This document shows positions 33,453-44,722 of a stretch of DNA of 64,000 bases, piece after piece. The notes under the pieces are model-generated. The model ran no database searches. It was not told the origin of the DNA and was given only the letters and a program-made list of their open reading frames with translations. The stretch is from Thiogranum sp. (lineage in GTDB: Bacteria > Pseudomonadota > Gammaproteobacteria > DSM-19610): NCBI GenBank assembly GCA_030148915.1, contig JASBSN010000123.1, positions 1-64,000 of the forward strand. Direction: 5' to 3'. The stretch's first letter is position 1, and every line of letters starts with the position of its first letter. Both the position numbers and the translations under genes were made by a program.

Positions 33453-35882
33453 TTAACTTTCGCACACCGGAAGCCCGCGTTCTACACTCAGCGCGTCCAG
33501 TGGTTTAGGTTTGGCAATGGCATAGCCCTGTGCATAGTCCACGCCGATGACGGCCAGAGCATCGAGGGTTTCCTGGTCCTCGACAAACTCAGCGATGGTG
33601 CGCATGCCCATGGCGTGGCCGATCTGGTTGACCGCTTCGACCAGTGCCCGATCAACCGGGTCGCGCACCAGGTCGCGCACGTAGCTGCCGTCGATTTTCA
33701 GGTAGTTGACCGGCAGGTTCTTCAGATAAGCAAACGAGGACATGCCGCTACCGAAATCGTCCAGAGCGAATTCACATCCCATGGTTTTCAGCGCCGAGAT
33801 AAAGCGCATGGCATTGTCCAGGTTGGCGATCGCCGCGGTTTCGGTGATTTCGAAGCAGATCTGGTTGGCGTTGGCGTTCGAGCTCGTGAACATGTCTATG
33901 ACGATATCCAGAAAGGGCCGCAGCGAAAGCGACTGCCCGGACAGATTGATCGCCAGCCGCCGCACGCCGGTGTCGCCGTTGACGGTCAACCAGTCAAGGG
34001 CGTTGCGCAGCACCCAGACGTCGATCTCTGCGGTCAGGCCGAACTGTTCGGCCGCGCTCATGAATTGCCCGGGGGCCAACAGCCGTCCTTCTTCGTCGAG
34101 CATGCGGATCAATACCTCGTGGTGTACCACCGCGTAGTCGGCGCTTGTTACCGCAACGATCGGTTGCTGATAGAGCCGGAAACGGTCTTCTTTCAACGCC
34201 TGGCGGATGCGGTTCACCCACTGCATATCGGTTCGCTTGCGGCGTAGCTCGTCGTCGTCCGCTTCGTAGACGTGCACCCGGTCACGCCCGCTGTCCTTGG
34301 CCGCGTAGCAGGCCACGTCCGCGGCACTTAGCGCTTCGGCGACCCCGCCGGTGTCCGCCGACAACGGCACTACCCCGATGCTCACGCCGACCTCAAAGGT
34401 CTTGCCCTCCCAGATGAAATGATGCTCCCGGACCACTTTGCGTAATTTGGTCGCCAGTCGGCCGGCGTCGCTCAGCGTGCAACCCTCCAATAAGACGCCG
34501 AACTCATCGCCACCGAGCCGGGCGAGGATATCGTTTTCGCGCAACTCGTTTTTCAGCGTTACCGCCAGTTGACGCAGCAGCTCATCGCCGGCAACATGCC
34601 CGCAGGTGTCGTTGACCAGTTTGAACTGGTCCAAATCCAGGTAGCACAGTGTCACCAGAGAATTATCGCGGCCGGCCTTCTGCAGGGCGGCGCGCAGCCG
34701 AATCTCGAATTCGCGGCGGTTGAACAGACCGGTGAGCGTATCGTGGCTGGCCTGGTAGGAGAGTTTACGCGTCAGTTCGCGGTTTTGGCTGACGTCGGTG
34801 AACGCCAGCACCGCGCCAATGGTCTCGCCGTTGCCGTCGCGGATCGGCGCAGCGTTCTCCTCGATGGCGATTTCCCCGCCTCCGTGTTGCACCAGTAGGC
34901 GGCCGGTAAAGGCGCGAGCGACATTGTTGGTGCGCAGGCAGGTGGATACGCAGGACTCCGCAGGCTGATTATTGTGCTCGTTTTTCAGTCTCAGCACCTG
35001 GCCGATCGGCACGCCGCTGGCCTCGCCGCGAGTAACGCCGGTCAAGGTCTCGGCCGCCGGATTCATGTACTGGACACAGCCGGTGTTATCGGTGGTGATC
35101 ACCCCCTCGGCAATCGAGTGCAGCGTCACTTCGACGCGCTCTTTTTCCTCGCACAGCGCCTGCTCCGATCTCTGCGCCCGCTGCAGCGCTTGTACCGCCT
35201 CGTTCTGGCGCTGGGTCAAACTGTCCAGGGCGTGGTTGATAAAGCGAGCCAGATAGCCGAACTCATCGTTGCGCCGCTCGTTGAAGCGGGTCACGCCCCT
35301 GTTGCTGAAGATGCGCGCAGCGTCGACCATCTGCGTAATCGGTGTCGTCAGCAGACGTTGCAATATCCATTGCAAAATCATGCCGAACAGAAACACCAGC
35401 GTACCCATCTCTATCATCAGGAGCTTTTTTTGCGGCGCCAACAGCTCGTCGACGGGTGGCATCCAGATCGACACATACATATGATCGCCGCCGGGAAGCG
35501 AAAAGCTGCTGCTGTATTCGGTTAGCCCTTTGCGTATCTTGCCCGCGGCCATTCGCTCCAGGCCATGGTGGACGGTGATGGCGCTGGCGACGGTGTGGTC
35601 GACCAGAAGATCGAGCTGGTACTGCAGGTCTTGCGTTTTGAAATCGGCGTCATGGGTCATCAGCGAGCGGATCAGGAGTGTGGTCTGTTCGGCCGACGCG
35701 GACTGGCTTTTTTCCATGTCGCTGTGTAACCAGTGCATGGTTTCGGCGGCGAGAATCAGTCCGATGACCACCAGACCCCAGAACACAATACCGGTGATTT
35801 TCAACGGCAGGCCGATGCGCACCCCCTGCGCCAGGGAGTCGACCTTGCCGGCCTTGTCGGTGTCTATTTGAGGCCGGCCCAT
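33453..35882 (-). CDS. Membrane PAS-GGDEF-EAL protein
   Basis: From ATG 35882 the product is 809 aa. A membrane helix (ITGIVFWGLVVIGLILAAE), an extracytoplasmic segment of about 100 residues, a second helix (LVFLFGMILQWILQRLL), a HAMP-like linker, PAS (about 245-360), GGDEF and EAL follow. RLGGDEFGVLLEG is intact, as are DLDQFKLVND, EVLIRM, NLSGQSLS, EITETA, DDFGSGMSSF, LKIDGSYV and QGYAIAKP, so both activities are possible. The ORF-track start 35963 (GTG) lies inside DUF2892; ATG 35882 overlaps that gene by 19 bases and suggests coupling. Confidence 0.9.
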   Translation of the reverse strand: MGRPQIDTDKAGKVDSLAQGVRIGLPLKITGIVFWGLVVIGLILAAETMHWLHSDMEKSQSASAEQTTLLIRSLMTHDADFKTQDLQYQLDLLVDHTVASAITVHHGLERMAAGKIRKGLTEYSSSFSLPGGDHMYVSIWMPPVDELLAPQKKLLMIEMGTLVFLFGMILQWILQRLLTTPITQMVDAARIFSNRGVTRFNERRNDEFGYLARFINHALDSLTQRQNEAVQALQRAQRSEQALCEEKERVEVTLHSIAEGVITTDNTGCVQYMNPAAETLTGVTRGEASGVPIGQVLRLKNEHNNQPAESCVSTCLRTNNVARAFTGRLLVQHGGGEIAIEENAAPIRDGNGETIGAVLAFTDVSQNRELTRKLSYQASHDTLTGLFNRREFEIRLRAALQKAGRDNSLVTLCYLDLDQFKLVNDTCGHVAGDELLRQLAVTLKNELRENDILARLGGDEFGVLLEGCTLSDAGRLATKLRKVVREHHFIWEGKTFEVGVSIGVVPLSADTGGVAEALSAADVACYAAKDSGRDRVHVYEADDDELRRKRTDMQWVNRIRQALKEDRFRLYQQPIVAVTSADYAVVHHEVLIRMLDEEGRLLAPGQFMSAAEQFGLTAEIDVWVLRNALDWLTVNGDTGVRRLAINLSGQSLSLRPFLDIVIDMFTSSNANANQICFEITETAAIANLDNAMRFISALKTMGCEFALDDFGSGMSSFAYLKNLPVNYLKIDGSYVRDLVRDPVDRALVEAVNQIGHAMGMRTIAEFVEDQETLDALAVIGVDYAQGYAIAKPKPLDALSVERGLPVCES

Positions 35883-36256
35883 TTCAGCGCCAAATAAGCG
35901 GGGCAGACGCCGCTCAACCCAGCGCCCATGATGGTGATTCCCATGAACCAGGGAAAAAACCACAATGTGTGAGGGAAAAGGACAACGCTCAGCAGCAAAA
36001 AGAACCCTACGATCAGGCGCCAGGCGCGTTCGGCCTCAAAACGCGTGCGCACCTTAAACGGTATACCCAGCGAACCTTCCTGCGGATCGCCGTCACGCCG
36101 GCCGCGCAGCCGGTAAACGAGGTTCGGCAGGCGCAGGTTGGTGAGGGCTTCGAGCGCCAACAGGGCGATCAAACCATACAGCGCCGGACGCAGATCGAAA
36201 TACAAAAAGATCAGCAACGCGATACCCAACGTCAGTCTGTACAAACGATTACTCAC
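35864..36256 (-). CDS. DUF2892 (YgaP-like) inner-membrane protein
   Basis: This is a 130-residue membrane protein. N-terminal helices (LTLGIALLIFLYFDLRPALYGLIALLAL) are followed by a charged loop and a C-terminal DUF2892-type module: RAWRLIVGFFLLL, FPWFMGITIMGAGLSGVCPAYLALKWAG. The closing G-x-CP pattern is the DUF2892 hallmark found after rhodanese domains in YgaP. No rhodanese domain is present here. It is upstream of, and overlaps, the GGDEF-EAL gene. Function unknown. Confidence 0.82.
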   Translation of the reverse strand: MSNRLYRLTLGIALLIFLYFDLRPALYGLIALLALEALTNLRLPNLVYRLRGRRDGDPQEGSLGIPFKVRTRFEAERAWRLIVGFFLLLSVVLFPHTLWFFPWFMGITIMGAGLSGVCPAYLALKWAGLK

Positions 36257-36409
36257 GCGCCCTCCGCCACCCCGGTTCTCTAGTTGAGTGAGCGGCAGGG
36301 GGGGGCAAATATTTAGGCTTATTTAGCTGAAAACTATCGGCTTTATCAGGCTGCTCAGGGCTCTCGTGAGGTGGCTGCGGCGCTTTTACCCGCTCCTTGG
36401 TGGCGACTT

Positions 36410-37879
36410 TCAGAGGCCGATGCCGAGCTCTTCCCAGATGGCGTCCACGCGCTGCTTGACGGCGTCGTCCATGCGGATCGGACGCCCCCACTCGCGCGTT
36501 GTTTCTCCCGGCCATTTATTCGTTGCATCCATGCCCATCTTGCCGCCCAGGCCGGCCACCGGCGAGGCGAAATCGAGATAATCGATCGGCGTGTTTTCCA
36601 CCAACGTGATATCGCGGGCCGGGTCCATGCGCGTGACTATGGCCCAGACAACGTCCTTCCACTCGCGCACATCGATGTCGTCGTCGGTGACCACGACAAA
36701 TTTGGTGTACATGAACTGACGCAGAAAGCTCCACACACCGAACATCACGCGCTTGGCGTGCCCGGGATATTGTTTGCGGATGCTGACACAGGCCATCCGG
36801 TAGGAGCAGCCTTCCGGCGGCAGATAGAAATCGGTGATTTCCGGAAACTGCTTCTGCAGTATGGGCACAAACACTTCGTTGAGGGCCACCCCCAATATCG
36901 CCGGCTCGTCCGGCGGCCGGCCGGTATAGGTGCTGTGATAGATCGGCGCATCGCGGTGGGTGATACAATCGACAGTGAACACCGGAAAACGCTCCTGTTC
37001 GTTGTAATAGCCGGTATGGTCGCCAAACGGCCCCTCCAGCGCCTCTTCCCCCGGGTGAATGTGTCCCTCGAGGACGAACTCGGCACTCGCCGGGACTTGC
37101 AGCTCAAGCGTCTGGCATTTGACCAGCTCGGTTTTCGAGCCGCGCAGCAGGCCGGCGAAGGCGTACTCCGAAAGGCTGTCCGGTACCGGCGTCACGGCGC
37201 CCAGTATGGTGGCCGGATCGGCACCCAGCGCGACGGCCACCGGGAACGGCTCGCCCGGGTGCTGGGCCTGCCAGGCGCGGAAATCCAGGGCGCCGCCCCG
37301 GTGCGCCAGCCACCGCATAATCACTTTGTTGCGGGACAGAACCTGCTGGCGGTAGATGCCCAGGTTCTGCCGCTCTTTCCCCGGCCCGCGGGTGATCACC
37401 AGCGCCCAGGTGATCAGCGGCGCCGCATCGCCGGGCCAGCAGGTCTGTACCGGCAGGCGGCCCAGATCGACTTCCTCGCCGCGCAGCACATGGTGCTGGC
37501 AGGGGGCGCTGTTGAGCACGCGAGGGGCCATATCCAGGACTTTTTTAAACAGCGGAAGTTTCTTCCAGGCGTCTTTCAGGCCTTTGGGCGGATCCGGTTC
37601 GCGCAAAAAAGCCAGCAGTCTGCCGATTTCGCGCAAGGCCTCGGCAGAGTCGGCGCCCATCCCGGCGGCGACACGCTCTGGCGTACCGAACAGGTTGGCG
37701 AGCAGGGGTATCCGCGAGCCGTGGGGGCGCTCAAACAGCAGCGCGGGCCCGCCCGCCCGTAATGTGCGGTCACAGATTTCGGTGATTTCCAGGTGCGGAT
37801 TGGCGGGGTAGTGAATCCTTTGCAGCTGTCCGTTCTTTTCCAGTTGGGCGATGAAATCGCGCAAGTCTTTGTATTGCAT
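36410..37879 (-). CDS. ubiD: 4-hydroxy-3-polyprenylbenzoate decarboxylase UbiD
   Basis: UbiD decarboxylates the octaprenyl-4-hydroxybenzoate intermediate of ubiquinone synthesis using prenylated FMN made by UbiX. Landmarks are [41 protein letters not shown], the catalytic E-x-x-x-R-E region ([22 protein letters not shown]), [17 protein letters not shown] and [15 protein letters not shown] near the end. Length 489 aa is normal. It lies upstream of the DUF2892 gene and 53 bases after prlC, on the same strand. Confidence 0.97.
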   Translation of the reverse strand: MQYKDLRDFIAQLEKNGQLQRIHYPANPHLEITEICDRTLRAGGPALLFERPHGSRIPLLANLFGTPERVAAGMGADSAEALREIGRLLAFLREPDPPKGLKDAWKKLPLFKKVLDMAPRVLNSAPCQHHVLRGEEVDLGRLPVQTCWPGDAAPLITWALVITRGPGKERQNLGIYRQQVLSRNKVIMRWLAHRGGALDFRAWQAQHPGEPFPVAVALGADPATILGAVTPVPDSLSEYAFAGLLRGSKTELVKCQTLELQVPASAEFVLEGHIHPGEEALEGPFGDHTGYYNEQERFPVFTVDCITHRDAPIYHSTYTGRPPDEPAILGVALNEVFVPILQKQFPEITDFYLPPEGCSYRMACVSIRKQYPGHAKRVMFGVWSFLRQFMYTKFVVVTDDDIDVREWKDVVWAIVTRMDPARDITLVENTPIDYLDFASPVAGLGGKMGMDATNKWPGETTREWGRPIRMDDAVKQRVDAIWEELGIGL

Positions 37880-37932
37880 GCTATCCCCGCACCTGTCGGA
37901 TGGGATGCCGATTGTACCGCAATGCGCGCGGC

Positions 37933-39993
37933 TCAGGCGCGCGGGTTAGGCTCTGCGCTCGCTTGCAGCCCGCTGTGGCGCAGCAGTGCCGCGATGCTGG
38001 GCTCCCGGCCGCGGAAGGCTCGATAGAGCTCCATGGGCTCGCGGCTGCCGCCCTGGGCAAGAATTTCCTGACGAAAACGCGCGCCGGTGGCGGCGTCGAA
38101 AATGCCGTTTTCCTCAAACAGGGAGAAGGCGTCGGCGGAGAGCACTTCCGCCCACTTGTAGCTGTAGTAGCCGGCCGCGTAACCGCCCGAAAAAACGTGG
38201 GTGAAGCTGTGCAGATAGCGATTAAAGGCGGGCGCCTTGACCACCGCCACCTGCTCGCGCACCTGTGCCAGAATCTCGTCTGCGCGCGAACCGTGCCCGG
38301 GCTGATACTCATTGTGCAGCCGCATGTCCACCAGGGCGAATTCCAATTGACGCAACATACGCATCGCCGACTGGAAATGACGCGCCGCCTGCATCCGCTG
38401 GAATAACGCTTCGGGCAGTGCCTCGCCGCTCTGGTGATGGCCGGAGACCAGCGCCAAGGCGTCGCGCTCCCAGCACCAGTTTTCCATGAGCTGGCTTGGC
38501 AGCTCGACGGCGTCCCAGGCGACGCCGTTAATGCCGGCAACGCTGGGAGTGTCGACCCGGGTCAGCATGTGGTGCAGGCCGTGACCGAATTCGTGAAACA
38601 GGGTGATGACCTCGTCATGGGTCAGCAACGAGGGCTGTCCGTCCATCGGTGGGGTGAAATTACAGGTGAGGTAGGCGACCGGAAGCTGACTGCGCTGCGC
38701 GCTGTGCAGGCGCGAGGCGTAGCTGTCCATCCAGGCGCCGCCGCGCTTTTCCGCGCGCGCATAGAGATCGAGATAAAAACGTCCGCACAGGGTGCCGTCG
38801 GCCTCACGGATTTCAAAAAAGCGTACCTCCGGATCCCAGGTCGCGACACCCGGGCGCTGTTCGATGCGGACGTCGTAGAGCCGTTGAACCACCTGAAATA
38901 GTCCGCCGACCACCCGGTGGTCGGGAAAATAGGGCTTCAGCTCTTCTTGCGACAAGGCATAGCGTTGCTGGCGAAGTTTTTCCGAGAAATAGGCGATGTC
39001 CCACGCCTCCAGCGTATAGCCGATACCTTGGGCGGCGGCAAACGCTTCGACATCGGCGAGCTCTTCGCGGCCCTGTTGCAGACAGTGCCCGGCCAGATCG
39101 TTGAGAAAAGCCATCACCTGGTCGGGGCTCGTGGCCATCTTGGTTGCCAGAGAATAGTCAGCAAAGCTTTGAAAGCCCAGTAGCTGGGCGGTTTCGTGGC
39201 GCAGCGCGAGGATTTCCTCCAACAGCTCACTGTTATCCCAGCGGCCCGCGTGGGGACCCTGGTCGGAGGCGCGGGTGAGGTAAGCGGTGTACAGCTCTTC
39301 GCGCAACTGACGGTCGTCGGCATAGGTAATGACCGGAAAATAGCTGGGAAAGTCGAGCGTCAGCAGCCAGCCGTCGAGCGATTTACGCGCCGCGGCCTGG
39401 CGCGCCTGAGCCATCGCAGAGGGCGGCAGACCGGAGAGTTGCGCGGCGTCGCCGATCTGTTTCTCCCAGCCGGCGGTGGCGTCCAGTACATGATCCTGAA
39501 AAGTAGACTGCAGTTCGCTCAGGCGTTGCTGCAGCGCTTTATAGTGTTGTTGTTGGGCCGCCGGCAGGGCGACGCCGCTGAGGCGGAAATCGCGTAAGCG
39601 GTGGGTAATCGAGGCCTGCTGTGCGGTGTCGAGCTGGGTGAAGGTATCCGCATCGGCGACCGATTGGATCGCCCGGTACAGGCCGGCGTGCTGTCCGAGT
39701 TCGGTTTCGAAGCGGCTCAGCTCCGGCAGGCAGTGTTTGTAAGCCGCGCGAACAGCCGGTGTGTTGCGCACGGCATTCAGGTGGCTGACCGGTGACCATA
39801 CCCGGTGCAGTCTTTCCAGTGCCGCCTCAAGCGGCGCCAGGAGGTTGTCCCAACTGAAGGCTTCGTCGCGCTCCAGCAACGCATCGATGAGCCGGCGAGT
39901 GTCTGCCAGGGCGGTCTCGACGGCCGGAACGATATGTTCGGGCTGGATCAGATCGAAAGCGGGTAAATCATCGGTGTTCAGTAAAGGATTCAT
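37933..39993 (-). CDS. prlC: Oligopeptidase A (M3 metallopeptidase)
   Basis: Oligopeptidase A is a cytoplasmic zinc peptidase that degrades short peptides, including cleaved signal peptides. The zinc motif [11 protein letters not shown] (HExxH) is present with the downstream Glu region ([20 protein letters not shown]). N-terminal [21 protein letters not shown] and C-terminal [21 protein letters not shown] are typical. The chosen start is ATG 39993 (686 aa); the ORF-track extension is unnecessary. Divergent from gorA with about 60 bases between them. Confidence 0.96.
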   Translation of the reverse strand: MNPLLNTDDLPAFDLIQPEHIVPAVETALADTRRLIDALLERDEAFSWDNLLAPLEAALERLHRVWSPVSHLNAVRNTPAVRAAYKHCLPELSRFETELGQHAGLYRAIQSVADADTFTQLDTAQQASITHRLRDFRLSGVALPAAQQQHYKALQQRLSELQSTFQDHVLDATAGWEKQIGDAAQLSGLPPSAMAQARQAAARKSLDGWLLTLDFPSYFPVITYADDRQLREELYTAYLTRASDQGPHAGRWDNSELLEEILALRHETAQLLGFQSFADYSLATKMATSPDQVMAFLNDLAGHCLQQGREELADVEAFAAAQGIGYTLEAWDIAYFSEKLRQQRYALSQEELKPYFPDHRVVGGLFQVVQRLYDVRIEQRPGVATWDPEVRFFEIREADGTLCGRFYLDLYARAEKRGGAWMDSYASRLHSAQRSQLPVAYLTCNFTPPMDGQPSLLTHDEVITLFHEFGHGLHHMLTRVDTPSVAGINGVAWDAVELPSQLMENWCWERDALALVSGHHQSGEALPEALFQRMQAARHFQSAMRMLRQLEFALVDMRLHNEYQPGHGSRADEILAQVREQVAVVKAPAFNRYLHSFTHVFSGGYAAGYYSYKWAEVLSADAFSLFEENGIFDAATGARFRQEILAQGGSREPMELYRAFRGREPSIAALLRHSGLQASAEPNPRA

Positions 39994-40056
39994 GCTGGCT
40001 CGCGGTGTTTGCAGTAGAATTCCCTGCAGCATTCGTTAACTGGAGTTGATTGCCTT

Positions 40057-41406
40057 ATGACGCAGCATTATGACCTGATTGCTATCGGTGGCGGTAGTGG
40101 AGGATTGTCCGTGGCCGAACGCGCCGCGCGCTACGGAAAAAAATGTGCCGTCATCGAGAAAGGGCCATTGGGCGGAACCTGCGTCAACGTCGGCTGTGTG
40201 CCGAAAAAAGTCATGTGGCTGGGGGCGAGTATCGCGCACACCCTTGAGCATGCCGCCGGCTATGGCTATTCGCTCGGCGAGGTGAGCTTTGACTGGTCCG
40301 CTCTGAAACAGGCGCGCGATGAATATGTACACGGCATCAACGACTGGTATCACACTTACCTGGCCGATTCGCAGATCGATGAAATCGTCGGCAGCGCGCG
40401 CTTTGTCGATGCGCACACCGTGGAAGTCGACGGCCGGCGTTACAGCGCCGAGCATATCGTTATCGCGCCCGGCGGAGTACCGACGCTGCCGCAGACCGAA
40501 GGCGCGGAGCTGGGCATCACTTCTGATGGTTTCTTTGCTCTGCAAAGTCTGCCGAAACGGGTCGCCGTGGTGGGTTCCGGATACATTGCCGTGGAGCTCG
40601 CCGGTATGCTCAATGCGCTCGGCGCCGATGTCACCATGCTGCTGCGCCGCGAACACCTGTTGCGCAATTTTGACGCCATGCTGCGGGAAAATCTGATGGA
40701 GGAAATGCTCGGCGACGGTATTGACATCCTGGCGCGTACCCAAGTCAAACGAGTAGTACGGCAGGACGGCCAATGTCTGAGCATTGAGTGTGAAAACGGA
40801 CAGCGCCTGGAAGGCTTTGATGTGCTGATCTGGGCCATCGGCCGTCGGCCATTGAGCGAGGAGCTCGACCTTGGCGCGGCGGGCGTGGAGAGCGATGCGC
40901 AGGGCTATATTCCCACCGACAAGTTTCAGCAGACGAATGTAAAAGGTATCTACGCTATTGGCGATGTGACCGGCCGGGCACAATTGACACCGGTGGCGAT
41001 CGCCGCCGGGCGTCGCCTGAGTGACCGGCTGTTCGGCGGCATGGCTGAGCGCTATCTGCCCTACGAAAACATCCCCACGGTGGTGTTCAGTCACCCACCC
41101 ATCGGCACCGTGGGTGTCACCGAAAGTGAAGCGCGCGAGACCCACGGCGAGGCGGTGAAGGTGTACCAGACGCGCTTCACGGCAATGTACGATGTGTTTA
41201 CCGAGCGTAAACAGAAAACCGCCATGAAGCTGGTAACTGTCGGTGCGCAGGAGCGTGTGGTCGGCTGCCATATTATCGGTCCGGGGGCCGATGAAATGCT
41301 GCAGGGCTTCGCCGTGGCTATCCGCATGGGTGCCACAAAACAGGATTTTGACGATACCGTGGCGATTCATCCGACCAGCGGCGAAGAGCTGGTAACCATG
41401 CGCTGA
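40057..41406 (+). CDS. gorA: Glutathione-disulfide reductase
   Basis: GorA reduces GSSG with NADPH. The redox-active disulfide is in [19 protein letters not shown] binding is shown by [17 protein letters not shown] and [14 protein letters not shown] binding by [17 protein letters not shown] with [12 protein letters not shown], and the C-terminal catalytic His region by [28 protein letters not shown]. Length 449 aa is normal. ATG 40057 has GGAG ten bases upstream. A terminator follows. Confidence 0.97.
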   Translation: MTQHYDLIAIGGGSGGLSVAERAARYGKKCAVIEKGPLGGTCVNVGCVPKKVMWLGASIAHTLEHAAGYGYSLGEVSFDWSALKQARDEYVHGINDWYHTYLADSQIDEIVGSARFVDAHTVEVDGRRYSAEHIVIAPGGVPTLPQTEGAELGITSDGFFALQSLPKRVAVVGSGYIAVELAGMLNALGADVTMLLRREHLLRNFDAMLRENLMEEMLGDGIDILARTQVKRVVRQDGQCLSIECENGQRLEGFDVLIWAIGRRPLSEELDLGAAGVESDAQGYIPTDKFQQTNVKGIYAIGDVTGRAQLTPVAIAAGRRLSDRLFGGMAERYLPYENIPTVVFSHPPIGTVGVTESEARETHGEAVKVYQTRFTAMYDVFTERKQKTAMKLVTVGAQERVVGCHIIGPGADEMLQGFAVAIRMGATKQDFDDTVAIHPTSGEELVTMR

Positions 41407-41423
41407 GGCGCTCCTCGGCACAT

Positions 41424-41453
41424 AGGGAACCTCCTCTGATTGGTTCCTTTTCC
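41424..41453 (+). terminator. Rho-independent terminator after gorA
   Basis: AGGGAACC, a 10-base loop, then GGTTCCTTTT makes an 8-bp stem with one G-U pair and a short T-run, 18 bases past the gorA stop. Confidence 0.6.
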
Positions 41454-41541
41454 GTCATTCAGACCTATTCCATCATACTGGCGTAGGCCAGACAAAAGCG
41501 TTTGCGCGTTGCACGCCCGCAGGGCTAGCGAAGCGAGCCAT

Positions 41542-41614
41542 CCAGGGGTTTCAATAACCTGGATACCGGCCTGCGCCGGTATGACGAATTGATACGCCGG
41601 TATGACGTATTGAT
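41542..41614. repeat. REP-like palindromic repeat with tandem copy
   Basis: The block contains CCAGG...CCTGG, then the perfect hairpin ATACCGGC-CTGC-GCCGGTAT (41563-41582). A 20-base unit CGCCGGTATGACGAATTGAT (41574-41593) recurs at 41595-41614 with one mismatch (GTATTGAT). The GGATACCGGC...GCCGGTATGACG pattern resembles REP-type intergenic repeats of gammaproteobacteria. It lies between gorA and aroE, which are convergent. Confidence 0.7.
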
Positions 41615-41657
41615 CATAGGTTCCTTAAATTAGACCGCGGCTTTAAGGCAGGGGCTG

Positions 41658-43537
<1,880 letters not shown>

Positions 43538-43591
43538 TTATCGACCACAGAGTGTACATTGACCGCGACTCGAGGCACAGGTGGCAGGGCA

Positions 43592-44143
43592 GTGGAGCAC
43601 GTAGACAGACTCAGGCGACTGGCCGCAGGCAGTGAGGTTTCCCTGGCCAGTTGGCTGGCAACGCCCATCGAGGCCGGGCAGGCGCAAGCCCTATTGGCCG
43701 AAGTGCGATTGCGCCTGCGCCATGGGCCGCTCGAAGCAAACGAACGTTTTGGTCTGGATCTGACGGCGTTGATCTGCGGTTATTGGGCAGGGCGTGATAT
43801 CCAGGCGAGCTACCAGAACCTGGCCGCCCTGCCGGTCACGGCGCGCGAGCGCGCACTGCTCGAGCTCTGCTGTGGACAGTTATTTGTAGCGCGGCGTTAT
43901 GAGCCCGCCTGGCGGCATCTCGACCGCGGCTTTCAGATGGCAACCCATCTGCTCGGCGCGCAAGACTATTTTCTGGTTCTAAAGCGTCACCAGCTGCTGC
44001 GTCAGTTGCCGCTGGCGACAACCCCGAAGGCGGCCGCGGCCCTCGAGGCGCTGCTCGAAGAGGCCAGGGTTATCGCCCGTCTCAAGGCTGCCGGCAATCC
44101 GCCCAGGCCTGCCGATGGCCGCCATCGGGATACCCTCGACTAG
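43592..44143 (+). CDS. Hypothetical protein, helical
   Basis: I do not recognise this 183-residue protein. It is rich in Leu and Ala and looks all-helical (LLAEVRLRLRHGPLEANERFG, ALICGYWAGRDIQASYQNLA, FVARRYEPAWRHLDRGFQMA), perhaps a degenerate TPR-like fold. There is no signal peptide or membrane segment. The start is uncertain: GTG 43592 is used, with a longer frame from 43532. Codon use looks like its neighbours and the frame is open for over 500 bases, so it is probably real. It is divergent from hemB and lies upstream of the GGA-rich RNA. Confidence 0.65.
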   Translation: MEHVDRLRRLAAGSEVSLASWLATPIEAGQAQALLAEVRLRLRHGPLEANERFGLDLTALICGYWAGRDIQASYQNLAALPVTARERALLELCCGQLFVARRYEPAWRHLDRGFQMATHLLGAQDYFLVLKRHQLLRQLPLATTPKAAAALEALLEEARVIARLKAAGNPPRPADGRHRDTLD

Positions 44144-44215
44144 CTGTCCGGCGCCGGCGGCGTGGCGCCGATAATCTGTCATTATTTGACGGCACTTTGG
44201 CGGTTTGCGGTGGTC

Positions 44216-44280
44216 GAAACTTTCACAGCCACGGTAACGAAAGGGAGTTTCGCGGGTTTCCAACCGGCAGTTAGTATAAA
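44216..44280 (+). promoter_or_regulatory. Candidate promoter with two GAAA/TTTC inverted repeats
   Basis: GAAACTTTC at 44216-44224 and CGAAA-GGGAG-TTTCG at 44238-44252 are inverted repeats whose centres are about 25 bases apart. A TATAAA -10-like box follows at 44275-44280, predicting a start near 44287, with no good -35. The repeats could bind an activator of the downstream RNA. The canonical GacA box (TGTAAG-N6-CTTACA) is not present. Confidence 0.35.
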
Positions 44281-44286
44281 ACACAG

Positions 44287-44566
44287 TGGGTTAGAGGCGC
44301 TCTGTACATGTTGGCATCGGGATTGCATTACTTAGACCAAGGAGCAGGGAACGGTACCGATGGATCGCTAAAGACTTTACCGGACCGGCCGCTCAAGGAA
44401 TTAGGTCGGGACTCCTGATCCAGGGACGGACGCTTTCGGACTGCGTCTTCGCAGGGATGTCGAGGATGCAATCCGAAAGACAGACGAACAGATTTTTTTG
44501 TTGTGTGACGACTCCTCCGACGCTGAAAAGCGTTTTTACCCCACCTTTTAGGTGGGGTTTTTTTTG
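44287..44566 (+). ncRNA. GGA-rich candidate CsrB/RsmZ-type small RNA
   Basis: No protein frame fits this stretch. Between 44341 and 44466 there are 11 GGA triplets in about 126 bases, many as AGGA or AGGGA, the core of CsrA/RsmA binding sites (CAGGGACGG, GCAGGGATG, GAGGATG). A perfect 8-bp stem CTTTCGGA/TCCGAAAG (44433-44440 with 44472-44479) encloses a CTGCG-TCTT-CGCAG hairpin. A strong terminator ends it at about 44566. The 5' end is uncertain; 44287 follows from a TATAAA box, and an RNA starting nearer 44335 is also possible. By analogy it would sequester CsrA. Confidence 0.6.
44538..44566 (+). terminator. Rho-independent terminator of the GGA-rich RNA
   Basis: ACCCCACC-TTTTA-GGTGGGGT forms an 8-bp stem followed by a run of T residues. 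There is no coding gene immediately upstream, which supports a separate RNA gene. Confidence 0.88.
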
Positions 44567-44722
44567 TCTCTGTCTCCCGACGCGCCCAGCTTGAGCCACG
44601 GTCTGTCACAGGGGCAGTTCCTGTCGCCCCGTGTTGTACCAAACCCTACAGTTCTGGTAGGTTAGCTGGCTACATTGCCGCGCACGGCAATATATCCGGC
44701 TATCGGCGAGGATCGACGGTTC

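Noticed and set aside
36249-36515. Minus-strand 88-aa ORF overlapping the ubiD 3' end
   Set aside because: Arg/Pro-rich with no family resemblance, and it overlaps ubiD; it looks like a shadow frame.
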